Shown here piece by piece: positions 16,753 to 25,969 of a stretch of 64,000 nt of DNA. Where the stretch lies: NCBI GenBank assembly GCA_023460795.1, contig JAEWPC010000071.1:1-64000 (forward strand), in the 5' to 3' direction. Below the pieces are notes generated by a model, which did no database searches, was not told where the DNA came from, and saw nothing but the letters and a program-made list of their open reading frames with translations. Numbering within the stretch: position 1 is the first letter of the stretch; the number at the start of each line of letters is the position of its first letter. This stretch comes from Bacillota bacterium (GTDB lineage: Bacteria; Bacillota; Bacilli; Paenibacillales; Paenibacillaceae). Both the position numbers and the translations under genes were made by a program.

Positions 16753-19245
16753 GTGAGTTTGCTGGAAAACTTTTTGCCCGCGTTCCTGGAAGAGGTCGTC
16801 GGCGACCGCTTCGGACGCTATTCCAAATATATAATTCAAGACCGCGCGATACCCGACGTACGCGACGGTCTGAAGCCCGTTCAACGGCGTATTCTGTACG
16901 CGATGTACGACTCGAGCAACACGCCCGACAAGCCTTATCGCAAGTCCGCGAAGACGGTCGGCGACGTCATGGGCAACTATCATCCGCACGGCGACTCGTC
17001 CATCTACGAAGGCATGGTCCGGATGGCGCAGCCCTGGAAGATGGCCCATCCGCTCGTGGACGGCCACGGTAACTGGGGTTCGATGGACGACGATCCGGCG
17101 GCGGCCATGCGGTATACGGAGGCTCGGCTATCGTGGATCGCCATGGAGCTGCTTCGCGACATCGAGAAGCGGACCGTCCAGTTCAAGGACAACTTCGACA
17201 ACACGACGAAGGAGCCCGTCGTGCTGCCGGCCCGTTATCCGAACCTTCTCGTCAACGGAGTCAGCGGCATCTCGTCCGGTTTCGCGACGGAAATTCCGAC
17301 GCACAACCTGCGCGAAGTGATCGACGCCTGTATCGCGATCATGAACAAGCCGGACATTACCGTTCCGGAGCTCATGACGATCGTTCGCGGTCCCGATTTT
17401 CCGACGGGCGGCATTATCATGGGCGAAGACGGCATCCGGGAAGCCTACGAAACCGGCAAGGGCCGCATTTATTTGCGCTCGAAGACGGCCATCGAGGATT
17501 TGCGAGGCGGCAAGCAGCAGATCGTCGTCACGGAAATTCCGTATCAAGTCGTCAAATCCAAGCTCGTGAACGCCATCGATAACCTTCGGCTCGAGAAGAA
17601 GGTCGAAGGCATCGCGGAAGTACGCGACGAGAGCGGCCGCAATGGGCTTCGAATCGTCGTGGAGCTGAAGAAGGACGCCGACGCCGAAGGCATTCTCGCG
17701 TTCCTGCTCAAGAAAACCGATCTGCAGACGGCTTACAGCTTCAACATGGTCGCCATCGTCAACAAGGCGCCGCAGCAGCTCGGCATCAAGGCGATGCTGG
17801 ACGCTTATATCGCGCACCAGAAAGAAGTCGTGACGCACCGTACCCAGTACGATCTGGAGAAAGCGGAAGATCGCGCTCACGTCTTGGAAGGCCTCGTCAA
17901 AGCGCTGAACATTCTCGATCAAGTCATCGAGACGATCAAGCGATCCAAGAACCGCCAGGACGCGCAGAACAACTTGATTGCCGAATACGGCTTCACCGAG
18001 CGCCAAGCGGATGCCATCCTGACGCTCCAGCTATACCGGCTGACGAATCTCGAGATTACGCAGCTGGAGAAGGAACATGCGGACATGCTCAAGAAAATCG
18101 CGCTGTACCGCTCGATTCTGGACAATCCTCGCAAGCTGCTCGGCGTCATCAAAGACGAGCTCACGGAAATCCGCGATAAGTTCGGCATCGACCGCCGTTC
18201 GGTCATCCAGGGTGAAGTCGAGGAGATCAAGGTCAACCTAGAGGTGACCGTCCCCGCGGAAGACGTCATCGTGACGCTAAGCCGCGAAGGATACGTGAAG
18301 CGGACAAGCTTGTTGTCGTTCACGCGTTCGGGCGGGGAGCTGGAAAGCGCGGGCGTGAAGGAAGGAGACGTCATTCGTTGGAGTCTCGGCGTAAGCACGC
18401 TCGATCCGCTTCTGATCTTCACGCAGCGAGGGCAATATTACTTGCTGCCGGTCCATCAAATTCCGGAATTCAAGTGGAAGGACACCGGCACGGCGATCGT
18501 CAACCTGCTGCCGGGGCTGACGAAAGACGATCGCATCGTAAGCGTCATTGCCGCCAAGCCGGCAGAACTGGCGGCATCCGATGGCGATTCCGCGGCCGAA
18601 GGCGGGCCTGTCCTCGTGTTCGTAACGAGAAGAGGCCAAGTGAAACGCACGGCGCTGGCCGAGTACGCCACGACCCGCAATATGGCGATCGCCGCCTGCA
18701 AGGTCGCGGACGGCGACGAGATCATTACGGTATTCCGTTCCGATTCCCCGGCCGACCTAATGCTCGTGACCGAGCAAGGCATGAGCATCCGATTCAGCGA
18801 ATCGGAGGTTAGCCTGCAAGGCAAAGTCGCGGGCGGGGTAAGAGGCATCGTCCTGAAGGAGAACGATGCCGTTACGGGCGCGTTCCAAGTCGCGGGCGAC
18901 GAGGGAGAAGTGCTTGTCGTCACGGACCATGGCTATGCGAAACGTTCGCTGCTGCTGGATTATCCGATTCAAGGGCGGGGCGGCAAAGGCATTCAGACGT
19001 TCGAATTCAAGGAAGGCAAGCGCGTAAAGCCGAACGGCACGAAGCTGATCGACGGCTTCCTCGTCAAAGAAGCGGTCACCCTGTTACTGTTGACTTCGAG
19101 CGGGGCGCTGTCGGAGTTCTCTTCGGAAGCGGCGCCGATCGACGATCGCAGAGGACAAGGCAAACAGATGACGGCCGTCGAACGAAGCGATGCGGCAATC
19201 GTCACGTTCAAGAAGCCGCTGCCGGCGCTAAGATCTAATGATTAA
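16753..19245 (+). CDS. parC: DNA topoisomerase IV subunit A
   Basis: 830 residues. DNA-cleaving subunit of topoisomerase IV. The N-terminal winged-helix region has the quinolone-determining segment HPHGDSSIYEGM; Ser82 and Glu86 align with Ser80 and Glu84 of Staphylococcus GrlA and are both the drug-sensitive residues. Catalytic Tyr121 lies in AMRYTEARLS. The tower and coiled-coil region follows, and the C-terminal ~330 residues hold the repeated beta-pinwheel DNA-wrapping blades. GTG start with GAGGGGGAAG upstream. Its stop lies in a TTAA shared with the stop of the convergent small gene. Confidence 0.97.
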   Translation: MSLLENFLPAFLEEVVGDRFGRYSKYIIQDRAIPDVRDGLKPVQRRILYAMYDSSNTPDKPYRKSAKTVGDVMGNYHPHGDSSIYEGMVRMAQPWKMAHPLVDGHGNWGSMDDDPAAAMRYTEARLSWIAMELLRDIEKRTVQFKDNFDNTTKEPVVLPARYPNLLVNGVSGISSGFATEIPTHNLREVIDACIAIMNKPDITVPELMTIVRGPDFPTGGIIMGEDGIREAYETGKGRIYLRSKTAIEDLRGGKQQIVVTEIPYQVVKSKLVNAIDNLRLEKKVEGIAEVRDESGRNGLRIVVELKKDADAEGILAFLLKKTDLQTAYSFNMVAIVNKAPQQLGIKAMLDAYIAHQKEVVTHRTQYDLEKAEDRAHVLEGLVKALNILDQVIETIKRSKNRQDAQNNLIAEYGFTERQADAILTLQLYRLTNLEITQLEKEHADMLKKIALYRSILDNPRKLLGVIKDELTEIRDKFGIDRRSVIQGEVEEIKVNLEVTVPAEDVIVTLSREGYVKRTSLLSFTRSGGELESAGVKEGDVIRWSLGVSTLDPLLIFTQRGQYYLLPVHQIPEFKWKDTGTAIVNLLPGLTKDDRIVSVIAAKPAELAASDGDSAAEGGPVLVFVTRRGQVKRTALAEYATTRNMAIAACKVADGDEIITVFRSDSPADLMLVTEQGMSIRFSESEVSLQGKVAGGVRGIVLKENDAVTGAFQVAGDEGEVLVVTDHGYAKRSLLLDYPIQGRGGKGIQTFEFKEGKRVKPNGTKLIDGFLVKEAVTLLLLTSSGALSEFSSEAAPIDDRRGQGKQMTAVERSDAAIVTFKKPLPALRSND

Positions 19246-19418
19246 TCGTAAGGGCCGTTAACCGGCTCGCTGCGATCGATCCATTTCAACATCATATCCA
19301 ACACGACCCATAGCGGCACCGGCTCGCTCAGCCGATCCAGCCACTGTGGGTCTTCTATTAACCCTGCGTCCTTCGCCATTCTGCCGATCATTTGTATTCT
19401 CTCGTCCATAGAAGCCAT
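19242..19418 (-). CDS. Small hypothetical protein, 58 residues
   Basis: I do not recognise a family. The frame is open from TTG 19424, but ATG 19418 is 7 bp after a GGGAGG and is the better start. The product is soluble and amphipathic, with two predicted helices: one near the N-terminus (DERIQMIGRMAKDAGL) and a Trp/Val-rich one (VPLWVVLDMMLKWID). It is convergent with parC, and both stops fall in the same TTAA. A real ribosome binding site and normal codon use support it, but the short length leaves doubt. Confidence 0.5.
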   Translation of the reverse strand: MASMDERIQMIGRMAKDAGLIEDPQWLDRLSEPVPLWVVLDMMLKWIDRSEPVNGPYD

Positions 19419-19607
19419 ATCCAAGCCTCCCAGCTTATCCTACTCGATTCTCCATTATTTTCTATTAGCATATGTCATGGATTGTCGGGACGTTCGCGGA
19501 TATGGTGGACAATGTCGGAAATATTTAATTGCATTAATCTATCTTTCGACATGGGCTCTGAGTATAATAAAAGAGAAGGCATCGTTCGGGTTGAAAGGGG
19601 CGTACTC

Positions 19608-20114
19608 ATGGAAAACGCGGCGGATTTTGTGAAAAGCTGGGCCAAGCTCACGAAGGATTGGAACTCCCAAATGGAAGAGGAATTGGCTCCCGGGCTGACG
19701 GTCGGCCAATTGGAGGTGCTAGAGCTGCTGCAAGCTTACGAACCGATGAAACCGTCGGATTTGCTCCCGCATCTGGAGACGACCCCCGCGGCAATCACGA
19801 CGCTGCTTGACCGAATGGAGCGAAACGGACTCGTCGAACGGAATCGGGACGAGGGGGATCGCCGAATCGTCTGGGTGACGATGACCGCATTCGGCCGTTC
19901 GGAGGTCGAACGAGGCGTCAGCGTTCGCAACGCGATCGTCAGCCGTTCGTTGGATCGCGTGTCCAGTCATAACCGGCAGCTGCTCGTCTATCTGTTCAGC
20001 AAAGTCGCGGGAACGCGCGACGCGTCCTCCGCGGCGGCAGCCGCTAAGCAGCCTTCCGTCAGCGAGACGTCCGGCGACAGCAAGGAAGAGAACGTGGAAT
20101 CGAATGCGATCTAA
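19608..20114 (+). CDS. MarR-family transcriptional regulator
   Basis: 168 residues, DNA-binding dimeric repressor type. The winged helix-turn-helix lies at about residues 35-100 (LTVGQLEVLELL, MKPSDLLPHLETTPAAITTLLDRMERNGLVER, then the wing RDEGDRRIVWVTMT). ATG 19608 has AAAGGGG 8 bp before it; the frame is open to 19392, but that part overlaps the opposite-strand gene and lacks a ribosome binding site. A TATAAT (-10-like) is at 19563-19568. The C-terminal tail is Ala/Ser rich and probably disordered. The target is unknown. Confidence 0.85.
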   Translation: MENAADFVKSWAKLTKDWNSQMEEELAPGLTVGQLEVLELLQAYEPMKPSDLLPHLETTPAAITTLLDRMERNGLVERNRDEGDRRIVWVTMTAFGRSEVERGVSVRNAIVSRSLDRVSSHNRQLLVYLFSKVAGTRDASSAAAAAKQPSVSETSGDSKEENVESNAI

Positions 20115-20137
20115 CGAAGATTACATATACGAACTAC

Positions 20138-20171
20138 AAAGGCATATATCCCTGCGGGGATATATGCCTTT
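20138..20171. terminator. Bidirectional terminator between marR-type gene and capA-type gene
   Basis: Perfect 15-bp inverted repeat, AAAGGCATATATCCC with its complement, and a 4-nt TGCG loop. It lies between convergent genes and has A/T at both outer ends, so it can serve both strands. Confidence 0.8.
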
Positions 20172-20187
20172 ATTGCGATTGCCGGCC

Positions 20188-21441
20188 TTATTCGGCGGAA
20201 TCGACATGTTGCTTCAGATGCTCGTTCATGCCGTCCAGCATTCGCTGCATGGCAGCGTATTCTTGCGGCTTCAGCTTCGGGTCGTTGCGGCTCAGTAGCG
20301 CTTGTTCCAATGGAATGATCGTATAATAGCGTTGCTTGCGAATCGATTCGATATGCACCCATGTCGGCATCGTCTCCACTTGTTTAAGCTCGATGGAGGA
20401 GGTTCCGTCGGCGTGCTCGGTTTTGACGACGTTAATGGTAAGGATGAGCCCGACGTCTTTCCAATCTCCCGACTGGTTCGAGATAAAGTTGCCGAGCGAG
20501 TAGATGACGACTCCGCTGCGGGCGATTCCGTCTATGCTCTCGGAGGCCGGAACCGATACCCGCTCGAGAGGCTGCACGACGTGCGGGTGCGATCCGAGGA
20601 CGATGTCCGCGCCGGAGGCGATAAGCTTACGGGCCAGCTGGATTTGCTGCTTATTAGGCATGCGGTGATACTCGAGGCCGAAGTGCAGCGATACGGCCAC
20701 GACGTCCGCACCGGCGTTTCTGAGCGAAGCGATCTCCTTTACGATACGCTCCGAATCGATCAAGTTCACGCTGAAAGCTTTATCCTCGGGAATCGGAATG
20801 CCGTTCGTCCCGTAAGTGTAAGCGAGGAACCCCATCTTAATGCCTTCTCGTTCCACGATCGTAAGGCGCTCGGCATCGTCGGCATCGGCAGCCGTTCCGA
20901 CCGGGACGAGTCCGGATTTCCTAACGTTCTCGAGCGTTCGCACGATGCCCGGGAATCCTCTGTCCATCGTATGGTTGTTCGCCGTCGATACGACATCAAA
21001 CCCGGCGTCCGCGAGGGCGTTCGCAAGCTCGGCCGGCGCGTTGAAGCGAGGGTATCCCGTATACTTCAATGCTTGACCGGCTAACGGAGTCTCGAGGTTG
21101 CCGAACACCCAATCTCCCGATTGGAATATCGGCTTCACCTGCTCGAACCAGGGGTTGAACGTATAGCGCTTGCTCGCGGCGTCGTAATAGGCCGGGAGCT
21201 GAGGCGTATGGACCATAATATCTCCGACGGCAATCAGCGTAGCTTCCCGTCTGACCGGCTCCGGCGGCGGTTGTTCGACGGCAGCGGTCGGAGCATGGGA
21301 CGTCTCGATCGGCGGAGATTCGGACGGCTTGTCAAGCGGATTGCCGCTCCCGGCAGGGGACTGCGGAGAATTCGAGCATGCGCCGGCGAATAGGGTCATG
21401 GCCGCTATGCCTATCCATGCTGCCTTACGATACGGATTCAC
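20188..21441 (-). CDS. CapA-family lipoprotein (PgsA-like metallophosphatase fold)
   Basis: 417 residues, GTG start. The N-terminus is a lipoprotein signal with lipobox FAGAC (Cys22), so it sits on the outer face of the membrane. After a Pro/Ser-rich linker comes the CapA domain: GDIMVHTPQ, NNHTMDRG, GSHPHVVQPLE and YSLGNFISNQ, the metal-binding blocks of the calcineurin-like superfamily. CapA/PgsA proteins take part in poly-gamma-glutamate capsule export, but no pgsB/pgsC lies here, so the role is probably different in detail. It follows the methyltransferase on the same strand with a 39-bp gap. Confidence 0.87.
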   Translation of the reverse strand: MNPYRKAAWIGIAAMTLFAGACSNSPQSPAGSGNPLDKPSESPPIETSHAPTAAVEQPPPEPVRREATLIAVGDIMVHTPQLPAYYDAASKRYTFNPWFEQVKPIFQSGDWVFGNLETPLAGQALKYTGYPRFNAPAELANALADAGFDVVSTANNHTMDRGFPGIVRTLENVRKSGLVPVGTAADADDAERLTIVEREGIKMGFLAYTYGTNGIPIPEDKAFSVNLIDSERIVKEIASLRNAGADVVAVSLHFGLEYHRMPNKQQIQLARKLIASGADIVLGSHPHVVQPLERVSVPASESIDGIARSGVVIYSLGNFISNQSGDWKDVGLILTINVVKTEHADGTSSIELKQVETMPTWVHIESIRKQRYYTIIPLEQALLSRNDPKLKPQEYAAMQRMLDGMNEHLKQHVDSAE

Positions 21442-21480
21442 GATTCACGCTCCAGACCACGACATGAGTTTCGATGCGAC

Positions 21481-22350
21481 TTACTTATCGCTCTCCCAAC
21501 GGCCATAAATCCCGCAAGGAAGCGTTAATCCGCTGCGGGTAATCGGCAATCCGATTTCGCCGCAATCGATCTTGCCCCCGAATTTACGTCCGATGGACAT
21601 GTGCAGCAGATTGCGAAGCACGGTAGGCGAGATCCCCGTCGTGTAAGAGTTGATCAGGATGAACAGCGGCCGATCGGACAGAATGGACATGCACGACTCC
21701 AAGAACGGGAACAGATTCTCTTCCAGCTTCCACATTTCGCCGTTCGGTCCGCGTCCGTAAGACGGCGGATCCATGATGATCGCATCGTATTGGCGCTCGC
21801 GCCGTTGCTCGCGTTGCACGAACTTGAACACGTCGTCCGTAATGTAGCGGATCGGAGCGTCCTGCAATCCGGACAACTGCGCGTTCTCCTTCGCCCACTG
21901 CACCATGCCTTTAGCGGCGTCAACATGGCAGACGTCCGCGCCGGCCGAAGCCGCGGCGACGGTCGCCCCGCCCGTGTAAGCGAACAGATTGAGCACGCGG
22001 ACCGGACGGCCGGCGGAACGGATCGTGTCCATGATCCAGCTCCAGTTCACCGCCTGCTCGGGGAATAAGCCGGTATGCTTGAAGCTGGTCGGCTTGATAT
22101 GGAATCTTAGCGGGCCGTAAGCGATGCTCCAACGTTCCGGCAACGTCTTGCGGAACGTCCATTGTCCGCCGCCGCTGTTGCTGCGGTGGTAATGGCCGTC
22201 GGCTTTGCGCCACTCATCGCTCTCGGAGACGAGAGGCCATATAATCTGAGGATCTGGCCGTCGCAGGATGACGTTGCCCCAGCGTTCCAGCTTCTCGCCG
22301 TTGCCGGTATCCAGTAGTTCGTAGTCTTGCCAATCTTGTGCCATTCGCAT
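21481..22350 (-). CDS. Class I SAM-dependent methyltransferase (RlmI/RlmK-like)
   Basis: About 289 residues. SAM-binding motif I is NLFAYTGGAT followed by VDAAKGMVQWAKEN, and the catalytic-type motif is IIMDPPSYGRGPNGEMW, as in rRNA base methyltransferases of the RlmI/RlmK group. The frame is open to ATG 22377, but AAAGGAAG lies 11 bp before the ATG at 22350, so I use that start. The likely substrate is ribosomal RNA, by family only. It lies 56 bp after the response regulator on the same strand. Confidence 0.85.
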   Translation of the reverse strand: MRMAQDWQDYELLDTGNGEKLERWGNVILRRPDPQIIWPLVSESDEWRKADGHYHRSNSGGGQWTFRKTLPERWSIAYGPLRFHIKPTSFKHTGLFPEQAVNWSWIMDTIRSAGRPVRVLNLFAYTGGATVAAASAGADVCHVDAAKGMVQWAKENAQLSGLQDAPIRYITDDVFKFVQREQRRERQYDAIIMDPPSYGRGPNGEMWKLEENLFPFLESCMSILSDRPLFILINSYTTGISPTVLRNLLHMSIGRKFGGKIDCGEIGLPITRSGLTLPCGIYGRWESDK

Positions 22351-22406
22351 CGCGTGGTTAACTTCCTTTACATTCATCGTCTATTCGGATGATTAGTGGG
22401 CGCAGC

Positions 22407-23165
22407 TTATTCGTTCGCTGCAGGTTCGGTTTCGCCGGCCTCGTCTTCGTCGGAGGAATCCGGCGTAAAGCGGTATCCGAAGCCGCGCACGGTGCGAATC
22501 CAACGCGGGCGGGAAGGGTCCGGTTCAAGTTTTTTGCGGAGATTGCTGATATGTACCATTAACGTTCGCGTATCGCCCATGCTATCAGTCTGCCAGACTC
22601 TCCGATACAGGTCTTCTAGAGGAAACACCCGGTTCGGTTCCCGGGCCAGCACCGACAGAAGCTCGAACTCTTTCACGGATAAGTTCAACCGGTCTCCGTG
22701 CAGGCGGACTTCCAAGCTGCGGAAATCGATTTCCATCCCGTGATATTGGATCGTCGTTGCCGGCTCTTCCGCGCTGCGCTCGCGAGTACGGCGTCTGCGC
22801 AAGTGAGCCTGCACTCTGGCGACGAGCTGGCTAGGGCTGAACGGCTTCGTTACGTAGTCGTCTCCGCCTTCAGATAAGCCGCGGATAATATCGTTATCTT
22901 CGCCTTTACAGCTTAAGAAGAGGATAGGTACATCGGAGGAAGACCCGGCTCGAAGTCTCCGGCACACGTCGATGCCGTCCATCCGCCCTAGGTTCACGTC
23001 CAGTATCACGAGATCCGGAAGCACGGTGACCTCCATCCGCAGCGCGTCTTCTCCGTCATGCGCGACGTACACGTCGAAGCCCTCTCTTTGCAAGTATAAA
23101 GTAATTAACTGGGTTATTTCGACTTCGTCATCTACGACTAGAACTTTAGCGGCAGATTCCTTCAT
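22407..23165 (-). CDS. OmpR-family response regulator
   Basis: 252 residues. Receiver domain with phospho-acceptor Asp56 (LVILDVNLG), acidic residues D12/D13 and the Lys of VTKPF. The winged-helix domain at about 140-240 ends in VRGFGYRF. The acidic C-terminal tail is Glu/Asp rich. ATG 23165 is chosen because GGAGG lies 8 bp upstream. It is divergent from the histidine kinase gene at 23307, its obvious partner. A TATAAT for this strand is at 23212-23207, inside the 141-bp shared region. Confidence 0.92.
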   Translation of the reverse strand: MKESAAKVLVVDDEVEITQLITLYLQREGFDVYVAHDGEDALRMEVTVLPDLVILDVNLGRMDGIDVCRRLRAGSSSDVPILFLSCKGEDNDIIRGLSEGGDDYVTKPFSPSQLVARVQAHLRRRRTRERSAEEPATTIQYHGMEIDFRSLEVRLHGDRLNLSVKEFELLSVLAREPNRVFPLEDLYRRVWQTDSMGDTRTLMVHISNLRKKLEPDPSRPRWIRTVRGFGYRFTPDSSDEDEAGETEPAANE

Positions 23166-23306
23166 ACGCATATCCTCCATATCGATCGGTCGGACTATCA
23201 CGCTATATTATAACGAAAGCGTTGACGAGTAAGCAATCCACCGTTACAATGACGTTCGAATGGCAAGAACGAAGCGGATCGGCGACCGGAGGAGCGTGCG
23301 GAAGAA

Positions 23307-25421
23307 GTGTCACGCATTGGGATGATGAGTCTAAGGAAGCTAGGCAAGCGACTTTATGGTTTAACCGCGCTTCTAGCGCTCGTATGGATGCTGACCGGCT
23401 GCACGTCGGCGGACCGTACTCCCCAACCTCCGGAAGCCAAGCAAGGCATCCTGGACATGACGGACTGGAATTGGGCTGAAGATGGCCCCGTACCGTTAGA
23501 AGGGGAATGGGAGTTCGAATGGCTCGGTTCTAGCGACCGAACGGACTGGCCGGGCAAGCTTGCTACGACGATGCAAGTACCAGGCATCTGGGGTTCGACG
23601 ATTCCCGGGGACGGGAAGACGCTGTCGAACCGGGGGCACGCCGTCTATCGGCTGCACATTCATCATGCTCCCTCAGAACGTCAATTGGCGATCCGGGTGC
23701 CGAATATTATGACGGCTTACGAACTCTACATTAATGGGCAGCTTTCCGTTAAGAGGGGCGTTGCGGGCCATGACGCCGAGAGCACGACCCCTTATCAGGT
23801 ACCGGCGACCGTGACTTATAACGCCTCCGGCACTTTGACCGAACTGGAATTGCACGTATCGAACTTCGATCATCGCCGCGGAGGCATCCGTACGCCGTTC
23901 ATCTTCGGCGAGGACGAACAAATACAGGAGTTAGGCTTTAATTACGAAGCTCAGGAAATGATCGTCTTCGGCTGTCTGATCATGATCGGCATTTATCATA
24001 TCGGACTGTTCGCGCTTAGAAGACAAGAAATCGCGAACCTGCTATTCGCATTGCTGTGCTTGTTCGTCGCGATACGAATGGGTTCGATCGGCGAAGGCAT
24101 GTTCGTGCAATGGATTCCGGGGTTTAACTGGACGATCGCCATCCGGTGCGAATACATCGCCTTCGCGGTGAGCGGGTGGGCCGGTTACGGGTACTTCTAT
24201 CGCTTGTATCCGCAAGAAGTGAACCGGCTCGGCTATCGGATTGCCAGCTGGGGAGCCGCCATTCTCGTGCTGTTTACGGTCGCGGCGCCGACTTACGTCT
24301 TCTCGTCGTGCCTCGTCGCCTATCAATTGTACGTCCTCGCGCTCGGCTTCTCCGCCTTCATCTCGCTCGTGCTTGCCGGCATCCGCAGGCGCGTAGGGGC
24401 GAAGCTCGCGCTCGTGGGCGTGACGGGGCTGTTGATTACGATCGTTAACGATATGATGTTCTATAGCGGATCTACGCAGACGATCGACCTAGTGCCGTTC
24501 GGCTTGTTGTTCCTTATTCTCATGAACTCCTTCATTATATCGTTCCGTTTCTCGCAAACTTACGAACGAGTAGAACAGATGTCCGAGCAACTGAAGGATT
24601 GGAACAACTCCCTCGAGCTTAGAATCGCCGAGCGGACGGACGAGCTTCAGCGCTCTTACGCGACGGTGGAGAACGCCAAGTCGGAGCTGGAGCGGATGGA
24701 GCATGCGCGCAAACAGCTTGTCAGCAATATCTCCCACGACTTGCGTACGCCGATTACTTTGCTGCAGGGATACCTTGAAGCGCTTCGAGACCGCGTCATC
24801 AGCGACGAAGAGCAGCGGAACGCGACGATTCGGCTTATGCTGACGAAGGTCGAAGGGTTGAATTCGCTAATTCAGGATTTGTTCGAAATATCGGTGCTCG
24901 AAGCGAGGAAGGTAGAGCTTATTCAAGAGTGCCTTACGCTGGCAGACTGGCGGGAAAATTTGCAGGAGCAGTACGGGATGGAATTGGAACAGCGGGGGAT
25001 TCGGTTCGATTGCTTCCTGAACGATCCTTCGATCGCCTTATTCAAAGTGTCGGTCGACGTTCAACGCATGAATCGCGTATTCGAGAACTTAGTCTATAAC
25101 GCGACCCGCTATACGCCCAAAGACGGAACCATTGAATTTATGTTCGCCGCGGATATCGAGAACGGCTGCGTGAAGCTGTCCATATCGGATAGCGGAGAAG
25201 GGATCAGTCCCGAGGATTTGCCTCATATCTTCGATCGGTTCTACAAGAAAGACAAATCCCGGCATTCCCGATCGGTAGGCAGCGGTTTAGGTCTGGCCAT
25301 CGTCAAAGAAATCGTCGAGCTGCACGGAGGTACGATTCGCGTCTTTAATCGAACGCCGACAGGCTGCACGTTCGAAATTACGTTGCCGTTATCCGATGAA
25401 GAAGCCAAGAGCGCGGTTTAA
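23307..25421 (+). CDS. 7TMR-DISM sensor histidine kinase with lipoprotein-type signal
   Basis: 704 residues, GTG start with GGAGGAG upstream. The N-terminus is hydrophobic and ends in the lipobox LTGC. An extracellular jelly-roll, sugar-binding-like domain (about 45-200; VPGIWG, AYELYINGQL, HVSNFDHRRGG) follows, then seven membrane helices (about 210-425), a coiled coil (RIAERTDELQRSY), HisKA with His477 (NISHDLRTPI) and HATPase (DSGEGISPEDLPHIFDRFY, GSGLGLAIV). This is the 7TM diverse intracellular signalling layout, suggesting detection of an extracellular carbohydrate-like ligand. The partner is the divergent regulator at 22407-23165. Confidence 0.9.
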   Translation: MSRIGMMSLRKLGKRLYGLTALLALVWMLTGCTSADRTPQPPEAKQGILDMTDWNWAEDGPVPLEGEWEFEWLGSSDRTDWPGKLATTMQVPGIWGSTIPGDGKTLSNRGHAVYRLHIHHAPSERQLAIRVPNIMTAYELYINGQLSVKRGVAGHDAESTTPYQVPATVTYNASGTLTELELHVSNFDHRRGGIRTPFIFGEDEQIQELGFNYEAQEMIVFGCLIMIGIYHIGLFALRRQEIANLLFALLCLFVAIRMGSIGEGMFVQWIPGFNWTIAIRCEYIAFAVSGWAGYGYFYRLYPQEVNRLGYRIASWGAAILVLFTVAAPTYVFSSCLVAYQLYVLALGFSAFISLVLAGIRRRVGAKLALVGVTGLLITIVNDMMFYSGSTQTIDLVPFGLLFLILMNSFIISFRFSQTYERVEQMSEQLKDWNNSLELRIAERTDELQRSYATVENAKSELERMEHARKQLVSNISHDLRTPITLLQGYLEALRDRVISDEEQRNATIRLMLTKVEGLNSLIQDLFEISVLEARKVELIQECLTLADWRENLQEQYGMELEQRGIRFDCFLNDPSIALFKVSVDVQRMNRVFENLVYNATRYTPKDGTIEFMFAADIENGCVKLSISDSGEGISPEDLPHIFDRFYKKDKSRHSRSVGSGLGLAIVKEIVELHGGTIRVFNRTPTGCTFEITLPLSDEEAKSAV

Positions 25422-25443
25422 GCGAAATCGCCATGCGGATGCG

Positions 25444-25785
25444 TTAGCCGCTTTCCTCGCTTCGCTGGCTCATTAGATCCTTCAATAGATGGATCGATTG
25501 CTTGCGCTGTTCATGGCTCATGTGCCGCAGCAGAGCCAGCACTTCGTTCGTTTCCTGGACTTCCGGCGTATCGGGTTTTGTTTTCCCCGTCGATCCGCCT
25601 ATAATATAATCCAAGGAAACGTCGAAATACGCGGATAGTTTAATGAGTGTATCGTAAACGGGCTGTCGATTGTTAATTTCGTAATGGCTGTATGCCGATC
25701 GCGTAATTCCGATATAACGCGCGACTTCGCCTTGCGAGATTTTCTTCTGAAGCCGCAAAGCTCTTAATCGATCGCCCATTGTCAT
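25444..25785 (-). CDS. XRE/Cro-CI-family transcriptional regulator
   Basis: 113 residues. The N-terminal helix-turn-helix is at about 6-63 (LRLQKKISQGEVARYIGITRSAYSHYE, then QPVYDTLIKLSAYFDVSLDYIIGG), like the SinR/immunity-repressor group. The C-terminal ~40 residues are charged and helical, probably for oligomerisation. Its own promoter contains a perfect 19-bp palindrome, and a related palindrome covers the promoter of the divergent gene at 25970, so it probably represses both. Confidence 0.88.
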   Translation of the reverse strand: MTMGDRLRALRLQKKISQGEVARYIGITRSAYSHYEINNRQPVYDTLIKLSAYFDVSLDYIIGGSTGKTKPDTPEVQETNEVLALLRHMSHEQRKQSIHLLKDLMSQRSEESG

Positions 25786-25831
25786 GTTCCCTAACCCCTT
25801 GGACTCTCAAGTATCTAAACTTACTATCACT

Positions 25832-25860
25832 AATTTATGATACGTTACGTATCATGTCAA
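25832..25860 (-). promoter_or_regulatory. XRE gene promoter with operator palindrome in the spacer
   Basis: Read on the minus strand: TTGACA (25860-25855), 17-bp spacer, TAAATT (25837-25832). The spacer is filled by the perfect 9-1-9 palindrome ATGATACGT-T-ACGTATCAT at 25837-25855. This is where a self-binding repressor would block RNA polymerase. Confidence 0.7.
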
Positions 25861-25920
25861 GTGGTGAGAACGGTAATTATGAACGAAAATCTATATTTTA
25901 TTCATCAGATTAGTAGAAAA

Positions 25921-25950
25921 TTGTTAATAGTATGTTACATATTGTATCAT
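25921..25950 (+). promoter_or_regulatory. Promoter of the small acidic protein gene with a second operator-like site
   Basis: TTGTTA (25921-25926), 18-bp spacer, TATCAT (25945-25950). The 19-nt stretch 25932-25950 matches the upstream XRE palindrome at 14 of 19 positions, including both outer ATG...TCAT ends, and overlaps the -10. Confidence 0.55.
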
Positions 25951-25969
25951 AACAAAGGAGATGCAGCGA

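Noticed and set aside
19392..19607. Extended N-terminus of the MarR protein
   Set aside because: No ribosome binding site, overlap with the small opposite gene, and normal MarR length is reached from ATG 19608.
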